Of a stretch of DNA of 64,000 nucleotides, positions 10,726-21,866 are shown piece after piece. Location of the stretch: NCBI RefSeq assembly GCF_023101765.2, contig NC_064215.1:8122001-8186000 (forward strand), in the 5' to 3' direction. The stretch comes from Spodoptera frugiperda. Taxonomy: Eukaryota; Arthropoda; Insecta; Lepidoptera; Noctuidae. A program made the position numbers and the translations under genes. The notes under the pieces are model-generated. The model worked only from the letters and a program-made list of their open reading frames with translations, made no database searches and was not told the origin of the DNA. The number at the start of each line of letters is the position of its first letter. The first letter of the stretch is position 1.

Positions 10726-12112
10726 CACACCTAACCTAGTTTAGTATCAGTGGAATCGGTCACATAGATTCACAGTTGAGAGCTAAAATAGCTGCATAGT
10801 TCATCTCTGTTAAACATTACAATAATTTTTACACATCTTCTTGTAGACTGACAGTAAAGTAAAACCACGAATGAAATCAAATTCAAACTTATTGTTACAA
10901 GACACAATTTCACATAACACCAACAATCTCCTTTCTGTCACCCGGATCTCAGTATTCCCTAAGTACCCTAGTACCCACTAAGGAATGCAAAGCAAACATA
11001 GATACCTCATTACTATTAATAAGATTTGTTTACAATATCAAAATCACGTGTTGCGCCAAATACCAGCTTAGTCTCCACAGACCACTTGCAAGAGTGATGT
11101 CATACTTGACTTTATGGTAATTTAACTGTTCCCAGATACATGGAAAGGACTTAGGATTCGTGAGGAAAATTACTTTACAATTGACATAATAACGATGTTG
11201 CAAATTGTTTGTCGACTATAAATAAATATGAATGTTTAGGAATTAGGTTATAAACTAGTACATTTATACGACACAATTTAAAGATAGGCCAGACTAGGTG
11301 AGAACGGAATATATTTCCTATTTTTTTTAAATCAATATCGAAACAATTTATACTACTTTATGAATGTAGGCTCCAACATCATTAATAACCTCGCTTCCTA
11401 GTCACAAATACAAAATTCCCTTTTTATCACTAAAACTCGTATTAAAATCTGACTGAATGCGGTTTCAACGTACAAAGCCTTTCGCCTCACTGTTGCGTCA
11501 ATCAAGTTGTGTGAAAATATAGACCAAAATATATCAAAGGATTTTTCCACATTTTATGTTGCTAAACTTGCTAAGTATACCTAATACATGTTCTTTTTAT
11601 TTTAATAGATATGCTATGTCGAAGTGGAACCTATAATGAAACGGCAGAATAGTTAGCACAAACTAAGTATATTTATGTGTTTTTACACAGTACAACTAAA
11701 ACGTGACTAGATGCATATGTAATGCATTACTTTTTGTTAAATTCATAACATTTTTTCTTTATCTTTTTCATTATAATTATGTATTAGAGAATCGCTTTAT
11801 GATTGTACAAAAAGTAGACTAGTTCACATCTGTCAACCTAAAAACTACTACACACTACAGCATAGGTATAAAAAGTTTGTATCACAGTGTCAGCAAAAGA
11901 CGACGATTACGCTATAGCTGTAGCTTTGTGCTATTGATATAAATCAAATACGCTAAATAGCTTAATACAACATTCCTATGTACGCGTATATTATGACAAT
12001 AATATTCAGAAAACATGACGTCAGTCACACCTGGGTTTACCAAACACTCACCAAGGTACATGCAGGTCAAGAAGTTGCAATATAAATAAAACATAGTGCA
12101 TAGAATAGTGCG
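10726..12112. other. Gene-free AT-rich sequence
   Basis: No recognisable gene or repeat. The frame 11912-12121 (minus) shows no family features. Confidence 0.5.
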
Positions 12113-12610
12113 CTTTGACAAAACAACTTAATAGGGATGACGACTAAGATTTTCTAGTATCAGTTTGATAGATTATTTTAAAGCATAACGCATATTTTTA
12201 TTTTCTTACAGAAGGAAAAAAATTCAACTGTTTTTTTTATGGAATAAGCCGGAAAACGAGCAGACGGATCACCTGATGGTAAGCAATCGCCGCCGCCCAT
12301 GGACGCTTGAAACACCAGAGGCGTTACAAGTGCGTTGGCCTTTTGGGGGTTAGGAATTTAAGGGTTGTTGGGGAATCGGGGATTGGAAAGATTGGAAAGG
12401 GGGTAATTGGGCCTCTGATAACCTCACTCACACAACGAAAAACAACGCAAGCGTTGTTTCACGTCGGTTTTCTGTGAGGCCGTGGTATCACTCCAGTCGA
12501 GCCGGCCCATTCGTGCCGAAGCATGGGTGTTCCACACTATTGGTGTCTAATATTTTTTAAATTATATATTTAAATGTCCCTGTCGTCATCCCTAAATGCG
12601 TTTTGTCAAA
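12113..12610. mobile_element. Possible MITE with about 30 bp inverted ends, carrying a family A insertion
   Basis: The left arm contains tttgacaaaac and agggatgacgac (12113-12144). The right arm contains gtcgtcatccct and gttttgtcaaa (12582-12610), the reverse complement with a few changes between the two blocks. The family A copy at 12231-12534 sits between the arms and probably inserted later. Confidence 0.5.
12231..12534 (-). mobile_element. Family A repeat, best-preserved full-length copy
   Basis: All family blocks are present: tttatggaataagccgg, gcagacggatcacctgatgg, caatcgccgccgcccatgga, accagaggcgttacaagtgc, gggttaggaatttaagggtt, caacgcaagcgttg (a hairpin), gaggccgtggtatcactcc and cgaagcatggg. 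The T tract at 12231 is the reverse of the A tail. It has no coding potential and no tRNA-like head that I can see. Confidence 0.78.
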
Positions 12611-12622
12611 ACAACTTAATTC

Positions 12623-14030
12623 CCATGGCCAGGCGCATACATGTTATTGCTTATGCATTTATTGTCTTATTCCAATGAAGAATAATGAAATTACTAGGCC
12701 GAGGTTGAAATTTGAATATTGTGTAATGAAGTAGAAGTGATATTCTAATACTTTCCCTGTGCAGTGTTGAGTGCAGTGATATAGGTAGTAATGGTCTGAG
12801 GATAGTGAGAAGTAGGTAGGTACGACGCATTTTTTCAACATAAAATTCACAATTCTAAGTCCCAATTTATTATCCCTAATGTGTGTTATGATCCTACCCC
12901 TATACAAGGTTCTTCACCAGTCATTTTATGAGTACCATACCATGTATAGAAATACTCCCCCTAAATAAATATATATAGGAATAATGGGTGTGCTTATTGC
13001 TGTACCGGACACAATTATTACAGATTTTAGTTCTTTTAAAACCGCGCAAAATTCACAACCTCTTTGCAACTATACTGCAGTCATTACTACCACTAACGAG
13101 GCAGTCAGTTGAAAAATATTTGTCACAAAAACCAGTACCCATATTTTTTGTTACTAATCCACACACACACAAGCAATTCCTATTCGCAAATTAAAACCAT
13201 GTAACGTGTAACGTTCACACAAAATACTCGTAAATGCGTCACGTCCAATGCATCATGGTGTAGCATTTAATCGTCAGTTTGTGACCAGAGTTGATAATGC
13301 AGCGCGTAATTTTATACGACAATCACTACGCATTCGCTTTTATGGGAACATTATATGTTGGATAAGCCATAAATTCATTGAAATATCCGTCAGATTATAC
13401 TTTGTTGCCGTTTTATTTGGGGTTGTATTGTGAAAGCTGTTATTTATGGAACTTTCTTACAGATTTAATAGATTGATTTATTGCAAGACACTAACCCTAG
13501 AATTACCTAGGTAATCATTTATCATTATTTTAATTTAGATTCCTAGGTCGTACTACTCTCTTTATTTTACGAGTCTTGTGTTATTGAGGACCGTCCATTA
13601 CAGTACCATACTTATTACTTATCGATGTGAAATATCGAATTAGTATCGTAATTAGTTCTTTTGATTAATTTTTAAGCATTGTTTTCCTATACGGTAAAAC
13701 AAAAAATAATTGTGTCTAATATTTTTTCATTATCGAACTAACAAACTAATTAGATTTAAATTTTCATGTCTCGCAATCAGCCCTCTTTAATATAAAGTGG
13801 ATGAAAGTAAGATAATGCTTTTCAAACTAATATGAGTAATACGATAACTATGACGGCGAAGACAGAATACTAATTTCGGCAAGTATCTATGGTAATATGT
13901 TCTAGTGCCGAATTGATTGACGAAATCTATTTATAGCACAAGCAAAACCACAAACTAAACTTAGTATCTTAAGATCGTCTAATAATAATATTGTACCTAC
14001 GATAAGAAAGATTTAAAAAAAATTTCTTTA
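12623..14030. other. Gene-free AT-rich sequence
   Basis: Only a short CA run near 13160. Small frames at 12659-12907, 12988-13194 and 13248-13433 are not supported as genes. Confidence 0.5.
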
Positions 14031-14210
14031 AACTTTGCCCCACATTAGGATTTTCTCCTGTGTCGTGCGTGCGTTTACAAACATACAAGTTCACATACAC
14101 GTGATACCCAGACCAGAAACAACAATTTGTGTATCACACAAAGAGTTGCTCCGTGCGGGAATCGAACACATACATTTGCCCAGCCACCGCACCAACCGTG
14201 CAGTCAGAAT
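14031..14210 (-). mobile_element. SINE-2 copy, minus strand
   Basis: The plus strand reads ccccacattaggattttctc, gcgtttacaaacatacaagt, acaaagagttgctccgtgcg, ggaatcgaac, then cccagccaccgcaccaacc. The element strand begins with a tRNA-like head containing ggttggtgcggtggctggg and a box B-like gttcgattcc. Confidence 0.75.
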
Positions 14211-14506
14211 TTTTTTAAGTTATTTAAAAAAACTTTAAGGTATTTCTATAAAACCAAACTTCAGACTGCAGCAAATATTTTACACAGAGTGTGTTTTAGA
14301 AATATGTATGTATGCAGTGCGCCATATTTCAATTTTTTTTTTGGAAATTCTCTCGTTTGCTTGTTATTCCATTTTTTGTGTGGTGGCAAATATTTTACGC
14401 ATACTTTTTTTACCAACCAAATATTTTTCAAGAATAAAATTTAGTTTAAAGTACGAAGTTTTTATACTTACTTGTTTAGCTTTCATACCATACATTATTT
14501 TATTTA

Positions 14507-14881
14507 TCAATTTATAAATTCACAGTCAATCCACGGCAGGGCAAAGGCCTCCCTACCCTCCTTCAACTCATCTCTTTGTAGAGCTTTCTGTGGCCAATCC
14601 TTTTCATAGGTATCGAGTTCATCCCGCCATCTCCTTCTGGGCCTGCCGCGACGTCTATTGACGTTGAGTGGGCTCCACTCAGTAGTAAGTTTTGCGCACA
14701 GCTCGTCCGACATGCGGCAGGTATGTTCAGCCCAGTTCCACTTAAAGCTTGCGGCTATTTGATAAATGTCAGCGATTTGAGTTTTGGAGCGCAGTGTGGA
14801 GTTTCCTATTCTATCCGATAATCGGACTCCTAAGATACTGCGCTCCATGGCTCGCTGGCAATAGTTACATATACCATGCAT
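14507..14881 (-). pseudogene. C-terminal fragment of an RTE-like endonuclease/reverse transcriptase
   Basis: This 124-codon frame matches the C-terminal tail common in lepidopteran RTE-type LINE proteins. It has QRAMERSILGVRLSDRI near residues 9-25, then a KWNWAEHTCRM segment (the family usually has K-W-x-W-A-G-H), and an RRRGRPRRRWRDELD block near 77-91. It closes with EAFALPWID, equivalent to the usual EAFAQQWD end. The polymerase and endonuclease domains are absent, so it is a severely 5'-truncated dead copy. Replacement of the expected glycine in the WAGH segment and the altered end suggest some decay, though the frame is still open. Family assignment is from recognition of these motifs, not a search. 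Confidence 0.75.
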
Positions 14882-15288
14882 AAGTTCAAATTAATCTAAA
14901 GAATATTTAATACCACAGGTCATTCATCGTAAGAGAAAATGTCATCTTGACATGATTGCATTATCTACAGGAGGTACTTAATACTCGTACATCCCTGTTT
15001 TTGCAATCGTGGAAATAATTACAATAAAATTATAATGAACATCATATCTTTATTCGAATGTGAGTAATGCTCATTAATATCGATTTATGATTTCCTTTTA
15101 ATCAAATATCAAAGTCTGGATTTATTTACAGTGACTTATTATTTCTGACGTAACATGTGCGATGTGCCAATCAGTTCACTCAACCCTATTTCTAGAAATC
15201 TCTAGTGTCAATGTTATTAACATGTTTATTATGGGTTTAGAGAACAAGCAGGTAGACTTTTTTAATACCTACCTAAGTTAATAGTGTA

Positions 15289-15417
15289 AAGCGACGTCGC
15301 GCAGCCCACGCCGCTTCTGATGCGCGCAGCTTATGATGAAGAGTCCCTCTGTAACTTGAAACTAGTAGACTACTTTTCTCCATTAATTTACGTGAGTAAG
15401 CCGTGATTTTTAGTTAA
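15289..15417 (+). mobile_element. FB-C right half
   Basis: Contains gcgacgtcgcgcagcccac, tgatgaagagtccctctgta, aaactagtagactacttttc and ttacgtgagtaagccgtgat, ending in ttttagttaa. The left end is missing. Confidence 0.68.
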
Positions 15418-15497
15418 ACCAGGTAGACGTGTCACCTAATGGTAGATAGTCAGCGCCAAAGGTCAATAACCTTAACATTAAAGGAGTTGCAAATGTT
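15418..15497 (-). mobile_element. Variant A2 tail fragment, minus strand
   Basis: The plus strand reads aggtagacgtgtcacctaat, ggtagatagtcagcgccaa and aaaggagttgcaaatg. This is the reverse of the A2 end and lies directly after an FB-C end. Confidence 0.45.
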
Positions 15498-15938
15498 TAG
15501 CCGATTTTTAGTAGAGCAGTAATTAAGTCACACTGGTAATCCCAAGACAAATGCACACCATGCATATCATAAATAAAGAATAATTACACAAACACTACAC
15601 TTAGTTTTAACAATAAGCAACACGTAAGTTAAAAATAATTCACCCGTACGATACTATAAAACATTACATTTTGTATCGAAGCATTCAAAGCGACAATAAG
15701 GAACCCACACGAAGATCTATTGTCTACGAAAGAGCAAAAGGAATAAAACATTGACTAGGCACCGTGCAGATGTCCTCACAACTATTATTATGCAACAGTC
15801 AGCTGGTAGATCGTAATACGTCTTATAAACAAGACGTGTGGTTATGAATTTAACGGTTATTTTGTAAACAGTAATATTTATTTTTATTGCTTTGTGATTT
15901 CTGTATGTATGAAAATCACTACCAGGCCAGTGTTAGAT

Positions 15939-16117
15939 CGAAGAGCCATCGGATCACCGTAAAGAGGGCCCAGTAGGGCTGAAGCCCGAAGCTACGGAGA
16001 CGTGGAAGACCTGACGAGGTGCCAGGGCTCCAAAGAGCAGTAGTAGGAAGGGTGTTGTTTTTAGTCAGTAAAATTCTGGCACTCCTTCTTGCCTCACCCA
16101 TTGACTCCTCCAACTTG
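15939..16117 (+). mobile_element. Family B LINE 3' UTR copy
   Basis: Matches the family landmarks gagccatcggatcacc, gcccagtagggctgaagcc, gccagggctcc and tttagtcagtaaaattctgg. It ends without an obvious A tail near 16117. Confidence 0.65.
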
Positions 16118-17388
16118 ACCTATTGTAATGTATTCCTTATTTTTTTCCGGTCATGCTATAGACTCAATCAGATAGAATAATGATCACGGTAATTTATAGG
16201 TGTTTACGTTATGCATTTCATTTCGATCAATAATTAAGATTTCCAAGAATTCGTCCTACTTCTCTGTGTCTCTCAAAGTTTAAAAGCAGTCGTTTTTAAA
16301 AACCACTCATAAAATTATTATGATCTCCAATCCAATAAAGTAATTCCATGTCAGCAAAGGCTCTCATAAATTTAACGATTCGGAATGCTTAAAAAATCAA
16401 CCTAGCAGAGTACGGTATAAATTTTCACATTAAAATGACATTAGGCTGGTGTTCATACATTTATGTTATGAGTTATGATTTGATAACACTCAGTACGAAG
16501 CGTGGTTGTTATCACACGGGATTTTAGTCCACTCCCGGGATTAATGGAGTTTCATTTTGTGATTTTTGCAACTGTTTTTATTTGATAAATGTATGCAATT
16601 TCGGACTAGCTAGTTTTTCACATGCGAATTTTTTGGTCGTGCGTTTTAATTTTTGATGAATGGACTGTTAGTGGAATGCAGAAGATAGGAGAATAAATGT
16701 TGAGAACCAGTGAAAAATAGTTATTGAGGTTTGAACGTGGCCATGCCATTGAAATACATGACTCCAGAAGTCCTTACTTAAAAAGGTCTGCAGAGGTCTG
16801 TGCTTACTACGAGAGAAACTGCAGAATCTAGAAGGCTTCTATGCACATGGGTTTCCAAACTTAGTGCGTTTACGAAGACAATAATGTTCACAATGTGGTT
16901 GCAGAATCAACGGAAATAACGAGACAATAAGAAGACAAACCTCACACTTTACAGAAGGCAGCAACTAACTCAGAAATTTCATTATAAATCTTCAACAGTA
17001 GTTCACAAATAAAGAAAGAATTACATACGTTTTTCTGACTATATCAGAAATCTTCATTGGAACGCACATCATTGAAATGAATACAAAATGTACAAAAGAA
17101 AATGCAAAAACCAAACCGTGTACTTAATCATTACGACTATACTGCATAATTAATCACATAATTAAAATAACCTACGATAAATAATCAAGTCGATAGATAA
17201 ATTATACATAATTATGCGAAATATGTTACGCACTTAATTAAACCGTGTGTAGTCGTCACGAGTGTATTGCACTATTAATTAGATGTTGAGTTTGCTGATT
17301 ATTTGGTCGTTATCATGACTGTTAAGGATTTTAAGTTACATTTCTAGATATATTTTTATAATAACTATCGTGAGACATACTACATTAA

Positions 17389-17499
17389 GCTAATAAAATT
17401 GAACGCAATTGGTTTTTAGTCAGTAAGACCCTGACACTCCCTCTCGCCTCGCCCAAGGTGGGAGAAGTCATTGGATGATTTTCCCCCCTCAAAAAAAAA
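17389..17499 (+). mobile_element. Family B LINE 3' fragment inside an FB-C element
   Basis: Family B sequence from ggtttttagtcagtaagacc (17411) to the A tail (17491-17499). It is preceded by 22 bp of unassigned filler (17389-17410). The insert is bounded by a 42 bp direct repeat of the host FB-C element (17347-17388 and 17500-17541). Confidence 0.75.
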
Positions 17500-17539
17500 G
17501 ATATATTTTTATAATAACAATCGTGAGACATACTACATT

Positions 17540-17702
17540 AACTAAAAATCACGGTTTACTCACGTAAATTAAAGGCGAAAAGCTCTCGCGCCAGCAGGCT
17601 GCGCGATGTCGCCGCGAATGTGCACACTGCTCATGATGAAGAGCCCCTCTGTGACCGTTTTCGTCTCCGTTAATTTACGTGAGTAAACCGTGATTTTTAG
17701 TT
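17540..17702. repeat. Perfect 32 bp inverted repeat of FB-C
   Basis: The arms 17540-17571 and 17671-17702 are exact reverse complements, separated by 99 bp. A transcript of either strand could form a long hairpin. Confidence 0.93.
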
Positions 17703-18003
17703 ACATTTCTAGATCGTGAGAATCTTTCTTACCATATATTCGTAATGATACGTCACGCCTTCAAACCATCACGGAAATGACTGGATGAGTTTGGTCTACT
17801 TGAACCTAGAATTGGAACTTGAAACGGCATATTTACAATGTTTTTCAATTTCTATGAGTTTCCGATATTTCGGCATCTGCCATGTTTTTCTATGGATCCT
17901 GATCCCGTTTCAAGTTCCAATTCTAGTGTTACTGACCATGTCAGTTTGAAGATTTAAACCTGAACTGTCTTTTCATTCTTGTAATCAAACATGTTAAATA
18001 CTT

Positions 18004-18182
18004 GCTTTTGCCAGCGGCTTCGCCCGTGTTCCCATGGAACAAAGAGTATCCTTTCACTCAAGTTAGCTCATACTCTGTTTGTAAACAAAATTTTATCAAA
18101 ATCCGTTCAATAGTTTCAGCATGATTGACGGACAGACATCCAAATATAAAAAAAATCTTTCACATTTATAATTATGAAGTAA
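18004..18182 (+). mobile_element. Family D (RTE-type tail) copy
   Basis: Contains gccagcggcttcgcccgtgt, tcaaaatccgttcaatagtt, tcagcatgattgacggacag and acatccaaatataa, and ends cacatttataattatgaag. Confidence 0.7.
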
Positions 18183-18606
18183 AAGACCAGTTACTATGGC
18201 AATTAACAGGCGTTAAAAATTACCTAATTACTTCTTAGAACAAGTTCCTGATCTTTTCAACAAAATATTTCGTCTACCATATTTTTATTATCAACCGTAA
18301 TTTTATTTAATTTTAATGTCTCGAAGCTAACAGTTTTCCAAGAAACATCGGTTTCATTTCCTTTACAAAGCTTTTCTATGAAACCTTTGACTAGCTTCCA
18401 ATTTACAAGGAAAACAATTAGTTTACATGAGACCTTGTTGTTGATAAAGACATAAAGATAGGAACTAGTTAGAGAGACTTCATCATTTTGTTAAGTATTA
18501 GTTTTACAGTCTTTTACTTCCCTAGTAGTAACGGGTATTTATATCAATTTATATTTGGATACTACGACTTTTTGTTTTTCTACACCACACTAAAATCCTA
18601 TAAGTG

Positions 18607-18735
18607 GCCACTGCTAACTAAAGGCCTTTTTTCATACGGAGGTGGTTTGAGCAATTTCAAAATTATAATTAGAAATTATAAGCCCAAGTTTCCCCACGAT
18701 AAATGTTTTCCTTCACCGTTTGAAGAGGAAATTCC
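18607..18735 (-). mobile_element. SINE-3 fragment, minus strand
   Basis: Contains ccactgctaactaaaggcct, gaaattataagcccaagttt and gttttccttcaccgtttga. It lacks the head. Confidence 0.65.
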
Positions 18736-19142
18736 GTATTTATTGCAGTTTTATTCATAGAAATATTTAGTTGTTTTATGCTTCTGTGCACAAGTACTAC
18801 TAATAGTTTCATTTATGTCATATAAGTGATCTCCATACTGTATACTTTTGAGTCACTAAAAGTATTTACCACTTTAAAGCGCAGAATCACCTTTTTCGCT
18901 TTACGAGTACCAAAACCATCCCCTTTATGACTAAAATAATACATAGAGCGTTAGGGTGCTCTAACCATTATTTGTCTACCGTCTCCCTCGATGTTCCAAT
19001 TGCATTGCAAACAGGACGTTGTGCCATCCATTACACTACTAATGCATGCGTCTTTGGCGCACCTTCTATTATTCAACAGCAGAAGCATTCTACTTACTTA
19101 TATTTATCAATCTATTTATGCATATTTTTACCTATCGACTAG

Positions 19143-19306
19143 TTACTACCAGCGGTTTCACTCACATTTTCGTGGGATAAAAAGTAGTCTATCATCTAAG
19201 TCTGCTCGGACCCTGACTGTTTATCAAATTTTATCAAAATCCGTTCAGTAGTTTCAGCGTGATTGGCGGACAAACATCCAAGCAAACTTTCAAAATAATA
19301 TTAGTC
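19143..19306 (+). mobile_element. Family D (RTE-type tail) copy
   Basis: Contains accagcggtttcactcacat, cgtgggataaaaagtagtct, atcaaaatccgttcagtagt and gcgtgattggcggacaaaca, ending in aataatattag. Confidence 0.7.
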
Positions 19307-19827
19307 CGATAACTTTATCCTTTGTGTCTAGTTAATCTATGTTAGATTACCAGAGGTAGAATTTTGACATAACTCCATACAAAATTGTCTAAAATTCTAC
19401 TCTACTAAGCAAATCTACCGTATAATTACTTCGAATGCGCCGATATCATGTTTACTTCATGTTCTTGTCAATTCAAATTGATACTTATTATTTTTTGATC
19501 AATCAATCTCAAAACTAACTTTTTTTAAATAGATGAAATACATTATCTTTACTTCAAGAAACTATAGGCAATTTTAAGAGATAAATATAGTATAATAGGT
19601 AGTAAAATATGTAAGATCCCCGTATTAATTAGCCATAGCAGTTGTGGTAACGGCATTACATGGGCACTTTTCTGAAAATCGTATAGAATTTAATTACATT
19701 TTTTACGATATAACTGCAAGGAATGAATGTTCTTCAAGAGTTGTAAAAATAATTTTATATAGCCATTTTACAATTAGCATATTTTACAAGCCATTTAGTT
19801 TTGTAGTATATAATTTTGCTATAACTT

Positions 19828-19986
19828 TATTATAACTTTCGTGAGACATACTAAATTAATTATCGACTTACTCACGTAACTGCTTGACGAGGAACTCGAC
19901 TAGTTTCGCCTCTAGTTTAGCTGCTAGAGGCTCATATTCATGAGCAGTATCCCGCGACACACGACGTGGCGAATGTCGCGTTGCTA
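19828..19986 (+). mobile_element. FB-C left-end variant
   Basis: Starts tataactttcgtgagacata and ctaaattaattatcgactta, then ctcacgtaactgcttgacg and ctagtttcgcctctagttta. It ends gtggcgaatgtcgcgttgct and lacks the right arm. It pairs with the inverted copy at 32222. Confidence 0.62.
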
Positions 19987-20514
19987 CTTACATAAATACT
20001 GTATAAAACAAAATATTACCTATACTTACAGCTACTCGTCCTGCAAACCATATGACAGAATGTTATTCAATAAACAACAACATATTAGATAAGACGACTT
20101 CCTTAAAATTACCATAATCCAATAATCTATTCAGCTTTATTATACCAGAATCAAGATTCATGTTCCTATACAGTCATATTTCCAGGAGAATTCGATCAAA
20201 AAGGGACCCATAGTTGCCATATAAGGTAAACCCTCACTAGGAGGTCTTACACCATGTTTATTGCCCCCATACAAATAATATAAGACCATAAGACTCACTA
20301 GAGACGTATTTATTTACTATATTAGCATAATTAAAACAACTTCGATATACAGGAAGGCTATCATTATGGAAGGAATATTGCGCTGTTTCGTGGTTTATGG
20401 AACAGGCTTTTGCATAAATATGGAACTACTTACTACTACTACTTACTTAATGTTAGGGTTCATGGTTTGTGCAGAATTAAGTATAAATGCCTTATTATTG
20501 AAGGTGATATTATT

Positions 20515-20737
20515 AAGTAATGATGGTAAGCAATCGCCGTCGCGCATGGACATCCGAAACACCAGAGATGTTACAAGTGCGTTTCGGAGGGAGGTATTTG
20601 GACCTACGGCTACGGTAACCTCACTCACACGATGAAACACAACGCAAGCATTGTTTCACGTCGGCTTTCTGTGAGGCCGTGGTTTCACTCCGGTCAAGTC
20701 AGCTCATCCATACCGAATCATGGCTATCCCATACGTA
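20515..20737 (-). mobile_element. Family A repeat, internally deleted
   Basis: Contains tgatggtaagcaatcgccgt, accagagatgttacaagtgc, aacgcaagcattgtttcacg and gaggccgtggtttcactccg. About 50 bp in the middle are missing compared with the copy at 12231. Confidence 0.72.
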
Positions 20738-21169
20738 AAATTCGAGTTGGTATAAAACGTAACACTTTCAAGAAAAGACAAATAATGATTATACACATAT
20801 TGCTTACATTTTTAACCTAAATAAAGTAATGCATACTTCATATTACTATGTACTTAAATAATGTTCCAATAGCGTTCACTGAGCTAACAGTTGTAGTATG
20901 CATACTACAAAATCATCAAGCCAATGATTATTCCATCAAGTGGCCAACCCTACAATAAAGTGCCAGGATTCGCGGTTTCACGTCCACACAATCAGGACAG
21001 GAAAATACCATAATTGACACACAATTTATTACCAGATTAAATCATAAAGTAATTTCAGTACCACTGCTCTGTTAAACCTGAGGCAGTGAGGCGAAATTAT
21101 TTACTACAGTGTTGCCCGTTGATAAATCCAGAGCAAGCTCAATTTCCCTGTCAGTACAAAAATAAACAA

Positions 21170-21305
21170 GAGCAGTGGCGGGTTATAAATTGAGGCCCGT
21201 GATTGGCTGCATCGCCAATAATTATTCACATATTTTAATAAATATTTATTTTTGCCCGCACACGACTAACGTACGCCGACGTTGACGGGCTGACAACGTG
21301 TTGCC
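21170..21305. promoter_or_regulatory. Candidate regulatory block with homeodomain-like and CCAAT-like words
   Basis: Unique sequence with gtgattggctg (reverse CCAAT), caataattattcac, and then cgactaacgtacgccgacgt and tgacgggctgacaacgtgtt. The switch from AT-rich homeodomain-like words to CG-rich sequence is unusual locally. Function is inferred only. Confidence 0.25.
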
Positions 21306-21648
21306 TAAAAATGATGAATGTTGAAAAAAATTTTTTTCCGGTGTGAATTTTAGATAGATTGCCTATCGAAAATTTTTCTAGCGACAATATTTTTTTATGC
21401 ATATTAAATGAGTATCGAATGCTTTTTTCCGGGAAATAAATGTTTGAATGCGTCGCCCTAATCCGGCTGCTTTCCGAAGTGTAGTGCAGATTTAATAAAT
21501 GTCGAACGGAATATTATATGAAGAACGTATTTGTAAACAAATTAGATTGGTCACATTCGAAAATGTCATATTAGAGCATTGAATTTTATTATTCCTTCTA
21601 GATTTTATACGAATCTATGATGATCGTATAATGTGTGTATCTATGCAT

Positions 21649-21866
21649 ACTATGAGCTATATTTTTATAACAACTACCATGAGAGATACTAAATTAAAAA
21701 AAAAATTCTCTCTCGCTCTTGTGCTCTTACTATTTAATTCAGTAGGTTGCCTGCGCGACGTCGCCGTGTCTGCACACTGTTTATGATGAAGAGTGACTCG
21801 AAACTGGTTGAGTATTTCTCCATTAATGTAGGTGAGTAAACCGTGATTTATTAGTTAACTATGAGT
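21649..21866 (+). mobile_element. FB-C copy with flanking direct repeat
   Basis: Starts atatttttataacaactacc (about 21659) and ends gtgagtaaaccgtgatttat. The flanks carry actatgag at 21649-21656 and 21858-21865. The left inverted arm is absent in this copy, so the arm is not obligatory. Confidence 0.68.

Larger units (their letters stand above)
14882..17333. other. Gene-free DNA between listed repeats
   Basis: Outside the FB-C half (15289-15417), A2 tail (15418-15497) and family B copy (15939-16117), nothing is recognised. 16740-16860 is slightly less AT-rich but shows no convincing exon. Confidence 0.45.
17334..17714 (+). mobile_element. FB-C palindromic element, reference copy
   Basis: The element runs from atatttttataataactatc (17350) to accgtgatttttag (17700). 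It is flanked by agttacatttctagat at 17334-17349 and 17699-17714, a direct repeat that overlaps the element end by one or two bases. Inside it, 17540-17571 is a perfect 32 bp inverted repeat of 17671-17702 (core cacggtttactcacgtaaat). The loop (17572-17670) includes gcgcgatgtcgccgcg and catgatgaagagcccctctg. A family B LINE fragment interrupts the left part. There is no coding potential. The class is not recognised. Confidence 0.75.
17715..20514. other. Gene-free DNA between listed repeats
   Basis: Holds two family D tails, a SINE-3 fragment and an FB-C variant. The remaining sequence is unique and AT-rich with no gene. A direct repeat around gttccaattctag (about 17808 and 17912) was noted but not explained. 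Confidence 0.45.

Noticed and set aside
13158..13172. CA dinucleotide run
   Set aside because: It is too short to call a meaningful microsatellite.
14155..14210. tRNA-like box B and head sequences
   Set aside because: They belong to dispersed SINE-2, SINE-1 and SINE-3 copies. The cloverleaf is degraded and the downstream SINE body is present, so these are not functional tRNA genes.
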